64,000 bases of DNA from DATCBF01 sp964401995 (lineage in GTDB: Bacteria > Actinomycetota > Thermoleophilia > Solirubrobacterales > 70-9). Below the pieces are notes generated by a model. The model made no database searches and was not told where the DNA came from. It saw only the letters and a program-made list of their open reading frames with translations. Shown here piece after piece: positions 20,385 to 28,350 of the stretch. Made by a program: the position numbers and the translations under genes. The stretch spans positions 1 to 64,000 of the forward strand of contig CAYOAP010000009.1 in the NCBI GenBank assembly GCA_964401995.1, written 5' to 3'. Position 1 is the stretch's first letter. The number at the start of each line of letters is the position of its first letter.

Positions 20385-21038
20385 CTAAAGAGCGAGTCTT
20401 TGCGCCACCACATCGTCAAGCAGGGACTCGGCCAGGTGATGAGCCTCGTCGAGCGCAATCCCCTCCAGCGACGGCACTCCGATCACGGTCAAACCCGCCG
20501 CCCGGGCAGCGGCGACGCCGGTCGGTGAGTCCTCGAGGGCGACAACGTCGGGGCCAGGCTCGACGCCGAGCCGGCGGCAAGCCTCCAGGTAGGGATCGGG
20601 CGCCGGCTTCGGCGCCGCCACCTCGTGGGCGCTGAGGATCACGTCGAAGCTGTCGCTGAAGCCGACGATCTCAAGCGAGCGCCGGACGAAGATCAGCGGC
20701 GAGTTGGAGACCAGGCCGATCGGGGTCCCCCGCTCTTTCAGCGCCTCCAGCAGCTCACGGGCGCCGACCATCGCCTCGACACCATGCTCGAGCTCGGCGA
20801 CGACTAGCTCGTTCAACTCCTCGATCAACTCCACAGCCCGGCCCGGCTCGTCCAGCCGCCGCTCAAGGATGCCGCCGGCAATCTCGGCCGAAGTTCCAAC
20901 GAGTTCGAGCTTGTCGGCAGGGCTGAACTCGGTCCCCCGTTGTGCGAAGAGATCCTGCTCGGCCCGGGTCCAGACCGACTCCGTGTCAAGCAGGAGGCCG
21001 TCGTTGTCGAAGACGACGGCGTCGGGCAGGGGTTGCAT
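20385..21038 (-). CDS. HAD-family hydrolase (beta-phosphoglucomutase-like)
   Basis: 217 residues. HAD motif I is FDNDGLLLDTE (about 9-19), an Asn variant of DxDG; motif II is SNS, motif III is the lysine in PKPAPDPY, and motif IV is ALEDSPTG. The helical cap between motifs I and II places it in the subfamily with phosphoglycolate phosphatases, sugar phosphatases and beta-phosphoglucomutases. The physiological substrate cannot be read from sequence. It is transcribed away from the gene at 21076. Confidence 0.85.
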   Translation of the reverse strand: MQPLPDAVVFDNDGLLLDTESVWTRAEQDLFAQRGTEFSPADKLELVGTSAEIAGGILERRLDEPGRAVELIEELNELVVAELEHGVEAMVGARELLEALKERGTPIGLVSNSPLIFVRRSLEIVGFSDSFDVILSAHEVAAPKPAPDPYLEACRRLGVEPGPDVVALEDSPTGVAAARAAGLTVIGVPSLEGIALDEAHHLAESLLDDVVAQRLAL

Positions 21039-21075
21039 CAGCGCATCATCGCGAAACAGCCGCTAGGTTCGCCCC

Positions 21076-21528
21076 ATGCCATTTCACGTCGAGGTCGATT
21101 CCTCTCCCCAGCGCGCCCGGGTCTTCAATGTCGGCGAGGCCGAGCTCTGGCAGACGGTGCTCGAGCCCTGGCTCCGCGGCCAGACGTTCGAGTTCGGCGA
21201 ACAGGAGTTTGATCCCCGCGAAAGCAAGCTGACGATCCTCGACGGCAAGACGATGGAGGGTCCAGACCTCTCCTTCGGCCAGGGCTGGACCAACGCGCTG
21301 CGCTCCTCGCAGGACGTGACCCGAGCGGTGCTGGATACCGCTGAGACGCGGACCCCGCCACCGGGCGCGGCCGTGGTCGAGGCCGACTCCCTCGACGCCG
21401 GCCTTGAGCAGATCAAGGCCGGGGCAAGCCCGGCGATGATCGAATGGGCCGAGGCAAAAGAGCGGATCGACAGCCGCGACCCTGCGGTCGCGGCTGTGAT
21501 CCTGGTGCTCAGGCCGCCTGCTCCTTAG
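21076..21528 (+). CDS. Unknown 150-residue protein
   Basis: Soluble protein from ATG 21076. It has a beta-rich N-terminal half (VEVDSSPQRARVFNVGEAEL) and a helical C-terminal half, with no signal or membrane segment and no recognised family. Its TAG stop overlaps the convergent universal stress gene stop in TTAG (21525-21528). Codon use looks like its neighbours. Confidence 0.7.
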   Translation: MPFHVEVDSSPQRARVFNVGEAELWQTVLEPWLRGQTFEFGEQEFDPRESKLTILDGKTMEGPDLSFGQGWTNALRSSQDVTRAVLDTAETRTPPPGAAVVEADSLDAGLEQIKAGASPAMIEWAEAKERIDSRDPAVAAVILVLRPPAP

Positions 21529-22184
21529 GCCGCGAAGCTGAGCGACACGCCGCGCGGGGTGACCAGCACTGGGTAGCTGGCGGCCTCGACCGCGTAGTCG
21601 CTGGCGGCGCTGAGGGTGACCTTGCCCTGCGGCGACTCGGGGCGCGAGCCGACGACGAGAAGGTCGACCGGGCCGCCGCTGTGATCGACGACGTTGGCGC
21701 CGAGCGCGCCGGCGAGGCTGGCAGCCGTCTCCCTGGCGCTGGCGTCGCCCTCGTCGATGACGCCGACCGTGTTGATGCCGACCGAGGGATGCGAGCGCAG
21801 GCCCGAAGGGGCGACGGCGATCGCCGCCGGTCCTCCCAGCAGCAGTTTGTGGGCCGGAATACCCGGCTTGACCGTGCCAGGGGCGGTGCGGTACTCGGAG
21901 CCGAAGACGATCACGTCGGCGCCCTCGCGCTCGGCCAGCTCGGTCAGGCCGACGCTGGTGCCGGCGTTGACGACGACGTGGCGGGGCATGTCCGGAGCGC
22001 CGACCGAGGCCGCGCCGCGGGCCAGCATCTCGTCCGCCTCCTTCTCCTCCAGCGCGCCGCCGACGGAGTGGCGGACGTAGGCGAGCGAGAGCTCGGCGCC
22101 GTTCACCGCAAGCAGGCGGCCGAGAGCGAGTGCGTCGCGATCGTTATCGGTGTCGTCGTAGGAAACGATGATCTTCAGAGCCAT
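21525..22184 (-). CDS. Universal stress protein, tandem-domain type
   Basis: 219 residues from ATG 22182-22184, with GGAGG seven bases upstream. The first Usp domain (about 1-125) starts KIIVSYDDTDNDRDAL and keeps a GADVIVFGSEY segment. The second (about 126-219) is shortened, with VDLLVVGSRPESPQGKVTLS and a final SYPVLVTP strand. The nucleotide-binding G-2x-G-9x-G(S/T) pattern is only partly kept. It diverges from a LysR regulator across 102 AT-rich bases holding two inverted repeats, so LysR control is likely. Confidence 0.82.
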   Translation of the reverse strand: MALKIIVSYDDTDNDRDALALGRLLAVNGAELSLAYVRHSVGGALEEKEADEMLARGAASVGAPDMPRHVVVNAGTSVGLTELAEREGADVIVFGSEYRTAPGTVKPGIPAHKLLLGGPAAIAVAPSGLRSHPSVGINTVGVIDEGDASARETAASLAGALGANVVDHSGGPVDLLVVGSRPESPQGKVTLSAASDYAVEAASYPVLVTPRGVSLSFAA

Positions 22185-22239
22185 GGTGTGCCTCCATTGA
22201 GTGGGATTCGAAGTTCGAAGTCGATAGTGGCGCCGACTT

Positions 22240-22263
22240 GGCATTAGCACAACTGTTAATGCC
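22240..22263. promoter_or_regulatory. Inverted repeat in the usp-lysR intergenic region
   Basis: GGCATTA-N10-TAATGCC, 7-base perfect arms. It contains a T-N11-A core as bound by LysR-type regulators and lies between the two divergent starts. It also overlaps the candidate -35 box of lysR. Confidence 0.45.
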
Positions 22264-22273
22264 TATGTATAAA
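22244..22273 (+). promoter_or_regulatory. Candidate lysR promoter
   Basis: TTAGCA, an 18-base spacer, then TATAAA in an AT-rich patch. The -10 box ends 13 bases before the lysR ATG, so the transcript would be nearly leaderless, consistent with the absence of a ribosome-binding site. Confidence 0.4.
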
Positions 22274-22288
22274 ATAAGATTTACTTAT
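22274..22288. promoter_or_regulatory. Palindrome covering the lysR start codon
   Basis: ATAAG-ATTTA-CTTAT, with a T-N11-A LysR-type core. Its last two bases are the first two of the lysR ATG, so a protein bound here would block lysR itself: a possible autorepression site. Confidence 0.4.
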
Positions 22289-23201
22289 GTTGAATACGAG
22301 CCGGCTCAACGTCTTCCGCGAAGTCGTCGCCCACGGCTCGTTCTCGGCCGCGGCCGACGCCCTCTCCTACTCGCAGTCAGCCGTCTCGCAGGCGATCGCG
22401 ACCCTGGAGGGGGAGCTCGGCGTCTCCTTGATCGAGCGCAACCGCGGTGGCGTTCGGGCAACGGCCGCCGGCGCTGCCCTGAACGGCCACATCGGCGGCA
22501 TCCTCGCCCAGATGGAGACCGCCGAGGCCGAGATCGCGGCGATCGCCGCCGGCCACGGCGGCCAGCTGCGGATGGCCTCCTTCCCGACCGCCGGGGCGAC
22601 GTTGATGCCGCAGGCGATCGCCGCCTTCCGCGCCTCCCACCCCGGGGTCGACGTCACCCTGGCCGAGGGTGAGCCGGAGGAGATCGCCCCGCGCCTGCGG
22701 GCGGGCGAATTCGACCTTGTCCTGCTCTTTGAGTTCGAGGGCGTGGGCGAGCGGCTCGGCGCCGGGATCCGACGTTTCGAGCTGCTCGAGGACCCCCTGC
22801 ACCTGACCCTGCGCAGCGATCACCCGCTGGCGCAGCGCAAACAGCTGCGGCTGGAGGACCTCAGGCGCGAGTCCTGGATCCAGACCTCCGCTGCCAGCCC
22901 CTGCGCGAGGCACGTGGTGCGCTCGTGCCACGGGGCCGGTTTCGAGCCCAGCGTCTCCTTTGAAAGCGACGACTACCAGACCGTGCAGGGCCTGGTCGCG
23001 GCCGGCGTCGGGGTGGCGCTGATCCCGCAGCTGGCGCTCTCGACCGTGCGCCCCGACATCCGCGTGCGGGCGCTGCACCCGCAGAGCCCGGTGCGCAAGG
23101 TGCTTGCCGCCACCCCACGCGGCGCGGCGGTGACGCCGGCGCTGACGACGATGCTCGACATCCTGCGCGAGATCGCCCGTCCGCACGCCGACGCCCCCTG
23201 A
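22287..23201 (+). CDS. LysR-family transcriptional regulator
   Basis: 304 residues. The winged helix-turn-helix is at 4-62 (LNVFREVVAHGSFSAAADAL...SQSAVSQAIATLE). The periplasmic-binding-like effector domain runs from about 92 to 295. No Shine-Dalgarno sequence precedes the ATG; the transcript may be leaderless. It is divergent from the universal stress gene, the usual LysR arrangement with its target. The effector is unknown. Confidence 0.92.
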   Translation: MLNTSRLNVFREVVAHGSFSAAADALSYSQSAVSQAIATLEGELGVSLIERNRGGVRATAAGAALNGHIGGILAQMETAEAEIAAIAAGHGGQLRMASFPTAGATLMPQAIAAFRASHPGVDVTLAEGEPEEIAPRLRAGEFDLVLLFEFEGVGERLGAGIRRFELLEDPLHLTLRSDHPLAQRKQLRLEDLRRESWIQTSAASPCARHVVRSCHGAGFEPSVSFESDDYQTVQGLVAAGVGVALIPQLALSTVRPDIRVRALHPQSPVRKVLAATPRGAAVTPALTTMLDILREIARPHADAP

Positions 23202-23226
23202 GGAGCCGCAAACGGCCCCACAAACG

Positions 23227-23263
23227 GGAACCGCCCCCGGGGAGAGGGGGCGGGGGCGGTTCC
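23227..23263. terminator. Strong hairpin between lysR and amtB
   Basis: GGAACCGCCCCC / GGGGGCGGTTCC, a perfect 12-bp stem with a 13-base loop, downstream of the lysR stop. A short GTTTTC follows at 23271. Confidence 0.65.
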
Positions 23264-23280
23264 GTGGTGGGTTTTCGCGT

Positions 23281-23314
23281 GCCGAGCGTGGGCACTGGTT
23301 GGGGGACGCTCGGC
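23281..23314. terminator. Second hairpin, at the amtB 3' end
   Basis: GCCGAGCGT / ACGCTCGGC, a perfect 9-bp stem with a 16-base loop, starting at the last base of the amtB stop codon. It probably protects or ends the amtB transcript. Confidence 0.5.
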
Positions 23315-24675
23315 TAGCTCGCGCCTCCCGCCGCTGGGGCCGACTGTGAAACGCCGGCAGGGAATCCGAGCGAGGGCACGTCCGAGGGGTAAACCTCGTG
23401 CCCGTGGACGGCGATGTCGCCGATCTCCATTTCCTCGTCGGTCATCCGCAGCGGAACCACGAGGCTGACCAGTTTGAGGAGGATGAAGGTGCCGATCGCC
23501 GAGAAGACGATCACCCAGAGCGCGGTCAGCGCCTGCCATCCGAGCAGGTGCAGCCCGCCGCCGGAGATCGTTCCTGCCAGCGTCGTTTCCGCCATCGCGC
23601 TGTTGGCGAAGATGCCGACCAACAGCCCGCCCGCGACTCCGGCGAAACCGTGGGTGTAGACCACGCCCAGGGTGTCGTCGACGTTGCGGAACGGTTTCAT
23701 CCGGCTCAGGTAGTTGAGCGCGAAGTAGACCAACGTGCTGGCGACGACGCCGATGATGATCGCGCCCCAGCCGTTGACGAAACCGGCGCCGGGGGTGATC
23801 GCGACGAGGCCGACGATCATGCCGTTGACGCTGCCGATCAGGCTCGGCTTGCGCCCTGTGGCGTAGTCCCACACGACCCAGACCAGGAAGGCGACCGCGG
23901 TGCAGAGGTTGGTGTTGAGCACCGCCGCAGAAGCGATCGCGCCGGCGGAGTACCAGTCACCGCCGTTGAAGCCGTTCCAGCCGAGCCAGAGCAGCCCGGC
24001 CCCGACCGCGACCATCGCCAGGTTGTTCGGAGCGTCGACCTCGCGGTCACGCTGCAGGCGCGGGCCGATGACCCAGGCAGCGACGAAACCGGAGACGCCT
24101 GCGGCGAGGTGGATCACGTAACCGCCGGAGAAGTCAACCGCGCCGTGCTGGGCGAAGTAGCCACCGCCCCAGATCAGGAAGGCGTTGATCGTGTAGACGA
24201 AGACGGTCCAGAGCGCGACGAAAGGAATCCACGCTTTGAAATTGATCCGCCCGAGCACCGATCCCAGCATCAGCAGCGGCGTGATTGCCGCGAAGACGAT
24301 CTGGAAATAGGCGAGCGTCGACTGCGGGAATTCGATTTCTTCAGAGACCACGGGCAACAGTGGGATGTGGCCGTGTCCGAGCTCGCTGGCACTGCTCAGG
24401 ATCGAGCCTGGATGACCCCACATATTGGCGAGGAAGCTGCCGCCTCCTGCCCCAAAGATGTGCATCGGCTCTCCAAACGCCATCTTGAACGCGAACAAGC
24501 ACCAGAGGATGAGCACGATCGCGAAGGCGACAAAAGCCATCATCATCGAGTTCACCGACCAGCGCTTCTGCATCACGCCGCCATAGAGAACGACCAGCCC
24601 CGGAATGCTCATCAGGCCGACCAGGGTCGCGGCGGTGAGCTGCCAAGAGTTGGCCCCTTCGCTCAACCATTCCAT
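23314..24675 (-). CDS. amtB: Ammonium transporter
   Basis: Trimeric membrane channel for ammonium uptake. 453 residues with eleven hydrophobic helices. The family signature is DFSGGYVIHLAAGVSGF (about 180-196), with the first pore histidine in VIHLAAG and the second in VVYTHGFAGVAGG. A roughly 45-residue cytoplasmic tail follows. AAAGGAAA precedes the ATG. A PII protein normally plugs this channel; here the PII gene is 7.5 kb away. No clear GlnR-type GTNAC repeat was seen in the 195 bases upstream. Confidence 0.96.
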   Translation of the reverse strand: MEWLSEGANSWQLTAATLVGLMSIPGLVVLYGGVMQKRWSVNSMMMAFVAFAIVLILWCLFAFKMAFGEPMHIFGAGGGSFLANMWGHPGSILSSASELGHGHIPLLPVVSEEIEFPQSTLAYFQIVFAAITPLLMLGSVLGRINFKAWIPFVALWTVFVYTINAFLIWGGGYFAQHGAVDFSGGYVIHLAAGVSGFVAAWVIGPRLQRDREVDAPNNLAMVAVGAGLLWLGWNGFNGGDWYSAGAIASAAVLNTNLCTAVAFLVWVVWDYATGRKPSLIGSVNGMIVGLVAITPGAGFVNGWGAIIIGVVASTLVYFALNYLSRMKPFRNVDDTLGVVYTHGFAGVAGGLLVGIFANSAMAETTLAGTISGGGLHLLGWQALTALWVIVFSAIGTFILLKLVSLVVPLRMTDEEMEIGDIAVHGHEVYPSDVPSLGFPAGVSQSAPAAGGAS

Positions 24676-24870
24676 AGATCCGGTGTTTCCTTTCTAGTTG
24701 AGGGCTGCCGATCGCGAAAAACTGCCGCCGGCACCAAGCGCCCAATGAATTGCAGTAAGCCTGCCTTCGCCGGCTGGGCGCCACCACGTACAGGTGTCTA
24801 AAGATCGGCCCAAGCGGTTCGCCAGATTGGAGGTTCGCGGTGCCCCACGGACCCGTTAACCTGCGCTCCG

Positions 24871-25227
24871 ATGCCGCTCGAAGGACATTTCCAGCGCGTG
24901 AACACGCCCCTGCGGCGCCTGACCAAGCGCGAGCGCAACGTCGTCATCGGCGCTGTCGCGGTGACCTTCATCGCCCTTCTGGCGCTGGTCCTCGCCACCG
25001 CGGGAGACACCCGGCCGCCACCGGCGCCAGGGTGCATCTCAGTCTCCGTGGCCGGGCGCACCGGCGCCGAGCTGGTGCACGGCTGCGGCCTCGAAGCAAG
25101 GGAACTCTGTGCCCAGGTCGCGGGCCTCGACGACCCCCAGGATCTCGCGATCGCCGCTGGCTGCAGCGATCAGAACATCCGCCCGCTCGCCGCGCCGGCT
25201 GCCGCCGGCTCGTCCTCTTCCCGCTAG
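24871..25227 (+). CDS. Small membrane-anchored protein of unknown function
   Basis: 118 residues. It has a basic N-terminus (LRRLTKRERN), one transmembrane helix (about 25-44, VVIGAVAVTFIALLALVLAT), then an extracytoplasmic segment with four cysteines (GCISVSV, HGCGLEARELC, AAGCSD) and an Ala/Ser tail. The paired cysteines suggest disulfides outside the membrane. Its stop overlaps the sirtuin stop in CTAG (25224-25227). No family is recognised. Confidence 0.7.
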   Translation: MPLEGHFQRVNTPLRRLTKRERNVVIGAVAVTFIALLALVLATAGDTRPPPAPGCISVSVAGRTGAELVHGCGLEARELCAQVAGLDDPQDLAIAAGCSDQNIRPLAAPAAAGSSSSR

Positions 25228-25985
25228 CCGAGCGCGGCCAGCAGCGCTTCCAGCTCGTCGACGACGTCGCCGTCGAGCCGTAGCCGAGCCTCGCTGTCGT
25301 AGGGCGTGGCGCCCTGGGTGACGATCGCCAGGCCTCCCCCATGCTCGAGCGTCACCTGCGGCAAGGCCGCAACCGGGTGGACGACCAGCGAGGAGCCGAT
25401 GCAGAGCATCAGGTCGGCGCCCTGGGCCAGCTGCCGGGCCCGCGCCATCGCGCTCTCCGGCAAGAGCTCGCCGAAGAGGACGACGTCGGGTTTGACCGGG
25501 CCGGCACAGGCCGAGCAGTTGACGACGCCATCGGCGAACAGCTCCTCGACCTGCTCGATCTCATAGCTGCGGCCGCAGCTGGTGCAGGAGGAGGTCTCGA
25601 TCGAGCCGTGGACCTCGACCACCTCCTCAGACCCTGCCGCCCGGTGCAGGCGGTCGATGTTCTGGGTGATCACGCCGTCCAACAGCCCACGGCGCTCTAA
25701 CTCCGCCAGCGCCTCGTGGGCGGGATTGGGACGTTTGTCGCCCAGCGACTGGAAGCGCGGGCGGTAATAGGACCAGAAGCGAGCCGGGTCGCGTTCGAAG
25801 ACGTCGATGTGGGCGACCTCCATCGGGTCGACGTTGGCCCAGATCCCGGTCTCGGGCGTGCGGAAGTCGGGAATCCCAGACGGGACCGAGATCCCCGCCC
25901 CGGTCAGGGCAACGGTGGAGCGCGACTCGCGGATCAGCTCCGCGAGTCGCGCCGCCGGCGGCGCGGCCGATGCTTTGCGGGCCAC
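25224..25985 (-). CDS. Sirtuin-type NAD-dependent protein deacylase
   Basis: Removes acyl groups from lysines using NAD. Read from GTG 25983-25985 it has 253 residues: GAGIS 29-33, GIPDFR 37-42, TQNID 107-111, catalytic His126, a zinc site at Cys134/137/157/160, and the NAD-loop GSSLVV. The first 13 or so residues lie in error-rich sequence next to the scaffold gap. The clean copy at 26186-26206 gives V-E-R-Q-V-T-T in the same frame, with GTG 26204-26206 overlapping the upstream fusion gene by 16 bases. The body is certain; the start needs resequencing. Confidence 0.92.
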   Translation of the reverse strand: MARKASAAPPAARLAELIRESRSTVALTGAGISVPSGIPDFRTPETGIWANVDPMEVAHIDVFERDPARFWSYYRPRFQSLGDKRPNPAHEALAELERRGLLDGVITQNIDRLHRAAGSEEVVEVHGSIETSSCTSCGRSYEIEQVEELFADGVVNCSACAGPVKPDVVLFGELLPESAMARARQLAQGADLMLCIGSSLVVHPVAALPQVTLEHGGGLAIVTQGATPYDSEARLRLDGDVVDELEALLAALG

Positions 25986-26060
25986 GTGGGGGTGCGGTGT
26001 GCGAGGGAGGCGCCCAAGCCCACTGTGGGGGCCGCGGTCTGGTAGGCGGCAGCGAAGCCC
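25951..26060. repeat. Error-laden duplicate of 26172-26281 ending at the scaffold gap
   Basis: Every base here can be aligned without gaps to the base 221 positions further on. The first 14 and last 19 or so bases are nearly identical, and the middle shows about one mismatch in three to four. It ends exactly at the N run. This is best explained as the poor-quality end of one contig that should have overlapped the next, not a real duplication. Confidence 0.8.
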
Positions 26061-26171
26061 NNNNNNNNNNGCGCGGGGGGGGGCCGCCCCCCCCCCCCGC
26101 GGGCCCCCCCCCCCCCCCCCCCCCCGGGGCGGGGGGGCCCCCCCCCGCGGCCCCCGCCCCGCCCCCCCCCC
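26061..26171. other. Scaffold gap (10 N) followed by low-complexity G/C sequence
   Basis: Ten Ns at 26061-26070, then about 100 bases that are almost only runs of C and G (runs up to more than 20). This has no coding sense and looks like sequencing noise at a contig end. Coordinates downstream may therefore be inflated by 221 bases. Confidence 0.85.
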
Positions 26172-26190
26172 GCCGCCGGCGGCGCTGTCG

Positions 26191-28191
26191 TTACTTGCCG
26201 CTCCACTTCGGGGTGCGCTTGCCGAGGAAGGCGCCAATGCCCTCTTTGGCGTCCGCGGTCTGGAAGGCGGCAGCGAAGCCCTGCTTCTCGGCCGCGATGC
26301 CCTCGTCGAGGTCGCCCTTGTGAGAGACGAGCTTGATCTGCTCGACCGCCAGCGGCGGCTGGGCGGCCAGCTTCTTGCCCCACATCAGCGCCGTCTCGAA
26401 CAACTCATGGTCGGGGACGACGCGGTTGACGAGGCCGTACTCGAGCGCCTCGTCAGACGGGATCGCGTCGCCGATCAGGTTCATCTCCAGCGCTTTGTTC
26501 TCGCCGACCAGGCGCGGCAGGCGCTGGGTGCCGCCGAAGCCGGGGATGATCCCGAGCTTGATCTCGGGCTGGCCGAAGACGGCGGCGTCGGCGGCGATCC
26601 GCACGTCGCAGGCCATCGCCACCTCGCAGCCGCCGCCGAAGGCGATCGCGTTGACGGCGGCGATCGTCGCCACCTTGGCCTGGCCGAAGTCGCGCAGCAG
26701 GGCGTGGGCGGTGTTGATCAGCTCCTCGCCGCCCGACTCGTCCATCTGGGTGAAGGCCTTGATGTCGGCCCCGGCCGAGAAGACGATCGGGATCGAAGAG
26801 GCGATCACCATCGCGCCGATCTCGCCGGAGGCCTTGACCTTCTCCCAGACGATGCCCAGGTCGCGAATCACGTCCGGGGAGACAGCGTTCATCGGCGCGT
26901 TGGCGAGCCAGGCGATGGCGACGTTGCCGCGCGTCTCCAACTTCACCGTCTCGGCCTGCTCGCCCTCGTCGGGCTGCGGGTAGGGGTAGAAGCCCTGGCC
27001 GGACTTGAGGCCGAGGCGGCCCTGGGCGACGAGGCGCCTGAGCGTGATCGGCGGGGCGAAGCGCTCGCCGTACTTCTCCTGCAGCTGCTCCATCCGCTCC
27101 AGCGCCGTGTCGAGGCCCTCGACGTCGGCTTTCCAGAACGGGGGCAGCAGGCCGCGGCGCGGGTCGAGCCCGGCGCCGGACATCATCCCGAGGTCGATGT
27201 CGCGGACCGAGCAGACACCCTCCTCGACCAGCTGGCAGGCCTCGATCAGCGCCCGGCTGGTGAACAGCGCGACCAGCTCCTCGGCATCGGGGTCGGCGTC
27301 GCCGGGCACGTTCTGCTCGCCGTCCTTGAAGAAGCCCTCGCCGCCGCTCTTGGCGCCGAGCTTGCCGTCGGCGACCAGCTGCTTCAGGCCCTGGTGGACG
27401 TAGAAGGTCTCGCCGTAGGACTCGTTCAGGTGCTCGGCGACGTGCAGGACCGTGTCCAGGCCGAGCAGGTCGGTGAGGAAGAAGGGGCCCATCGGGGCGA
27501 CCTTGGCGGCCGCGATCGCCTCGTCGATCGCCTTCAACGAGAGGCCCTGGTCCTCCTGCACGCGCCAGACCTCGCCGATCGTCGCCATCAGGATCCGGTT
27601 GACGACGAAGCCGGGGACCTCGCCGCAGACGATCGGCTGCTTCTTGATCGCCTGGGCGAAGTTGTAGGAGGCGTTGGCGGTCTCCGGGGTTGTGTCCTCG
27701 CCGACGATCACCTCGACCAGGGGCATCACCGAGGCCGGGTAGAAGAAATGGAAGCCGACGACCTTGTCGGGACGCAGCGTCGCTTCGCCGATCTCGGTGA
27801 TCGAGAGCGAGGAAGTGTTGGAGGCGAGGATCGCGTGGCCGGGGGTGGCGGCGTCGAGCTCACGGAAGACGGCCTGCTTGATCGCCATCTTCTCCGGCAC
27901 CGCCTCGATCACGAAGTCGACGTCGCCGAACTCGGCGTAGCTGGTGGTGCCGGTGATCAGGCCCATCACCTCGACGAGGCGGGCATCGGCCTGCTCCTGG
28001 GTCAGCTTCTCCTTCTTGACCAGGCGCGAGAGCTGGCCCTCGGTGACGGCGCGTGCCTTCTCGACCGCTGCATCGACGAACTTCTGGTCGATGTCCTTGA
28101 CGACGACGGGAATGTCGGCAGCGGCGACCGCCTGGGCGATCTCACCACCCATTGTGCCTCCGCCGACGACGGCGGCCTTGGAAACGAACAT
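26191..28191 (-). CDS. Bifunctional 3-hydroxyacyl-CoA dehydrogenase / enoyl-CoA hydratase (dehydrogenase domain first)
   Basis: 666 residues from ATG 28189-28191, with GGAGG about ten bases upstream. Residues 1-410 are the NAD-dependent dehydrogenase: GGGTMG Rossmann loop (10-15), GFHFFYPASVMPLVEV with the catalytic His, and two C-terminal dehydrogenase repeats (PGFVVNRIL; GQGFYPYP). Residues about 415-666 are a crotonase domain with both catalytic glutamates (GGGCEVAMACD and QPEIKLGIIPGFGG). The order is the reverse of FadB/FadJ and matches archaeal crotonyl-CoA hydratase/hydroxybutyryl-CoA dehydrogenases. Role: beta-oxidation or a related acyl-CoA route. The sirtuin follows on the same strand. 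Confidence 0.93.
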   Translation of the reverse strand: MFVSKAAVVGGGTMGGEIAQAVAAADIPVVVKDIDQKFVDAAVEKARAVTEGQLSRLVKKEKLTQEQADARLVEVMGLITGTTSYAEFGDVDFVIEAVPEKMAIKQAVFRELDAATPGHAILASNTSSLSITEIGEATLRPDKVVGFHFFYPASVMPLVEVIVGEDTTPETANASYNFAQAIKKQPIVCGEVPGFVVNRILMATIGEVWRVQEDQGLSLKAIDEAIAAAKVAPMGPFFLTDLLGLDTVLHVAEHLNESYGETFYVHQGLKQLVADGKLGAKSGGEGFFKDGEQNVPGDADPDAEELVALFTSRALIEACQLVEEGVCSVRDIDLGMMSGAGLDPRRGLLPPFWKADVEGLDTALERMEQLQEKYGERFAPPITLRRLVAQGRLGLKSGQGFYPYPQPDEGEQAETVKLETRGNVAIAWLANAPMNAVSPDVIRDLGIVWEKVKASGEIGAMVIASSIPIVFSAGADIKAFTQMDESGGEELINTAHALLRDFGQAKVATIAAVNAIAFGGGCEVAMACDVRIAADAAVFGQPEIKLGIIPGFGGTQRLPRLVGENKALEMNLIGDAIPSDEALEYGLVNRVVPDHELFETALMWGKKLAAQPPLAVEQIKLVSHKGDLDEGIAAEKQGFAAAFQTADAKEGIGAFLGKRTPKWSGK

Positions 28192-28350
28192 GCGAGTTGA
28201 TCCTCCGGAGTTCTGGCTTTGGAATGCGGCAATCGCCGCGGGGCCGCAGGCTATCCGGTCGAGCCTGGCAGGCCGTTGCCGGTGGCGTCTCAAAAAAAAG
28301 TTTTGGTCAGGGCTAAAGGTTTGCGAGATCGCTGCCGATAGAGCTATTTC

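Noticed and set aside
22201..22235. tRNA T-loop-like GATTCGAAGTTCGAAG
   Set aside because: No acceptor, D or anticodon arms around it; it lies in a promoter region.
24676..24870. GlnR-type box upstream of amtB
   Set aside because: No spaced pair of GTNAC motifs found; only an isolated GTAC.
25951..26060. A real pseudogene copy of the enoyl-CoA hydratase 3' end
   Set aside because: Constant offset with no indels, exact end at the N gap and adjacent G/C noise fit an assembly artefact better.
26071..26171. G/C homopolymer tract as a biological repeat or G-quadruplex
   Set aside because: It sits between Ns and a contig start, with nothing like it elsewhere in the window; sequencing noise is likelier.
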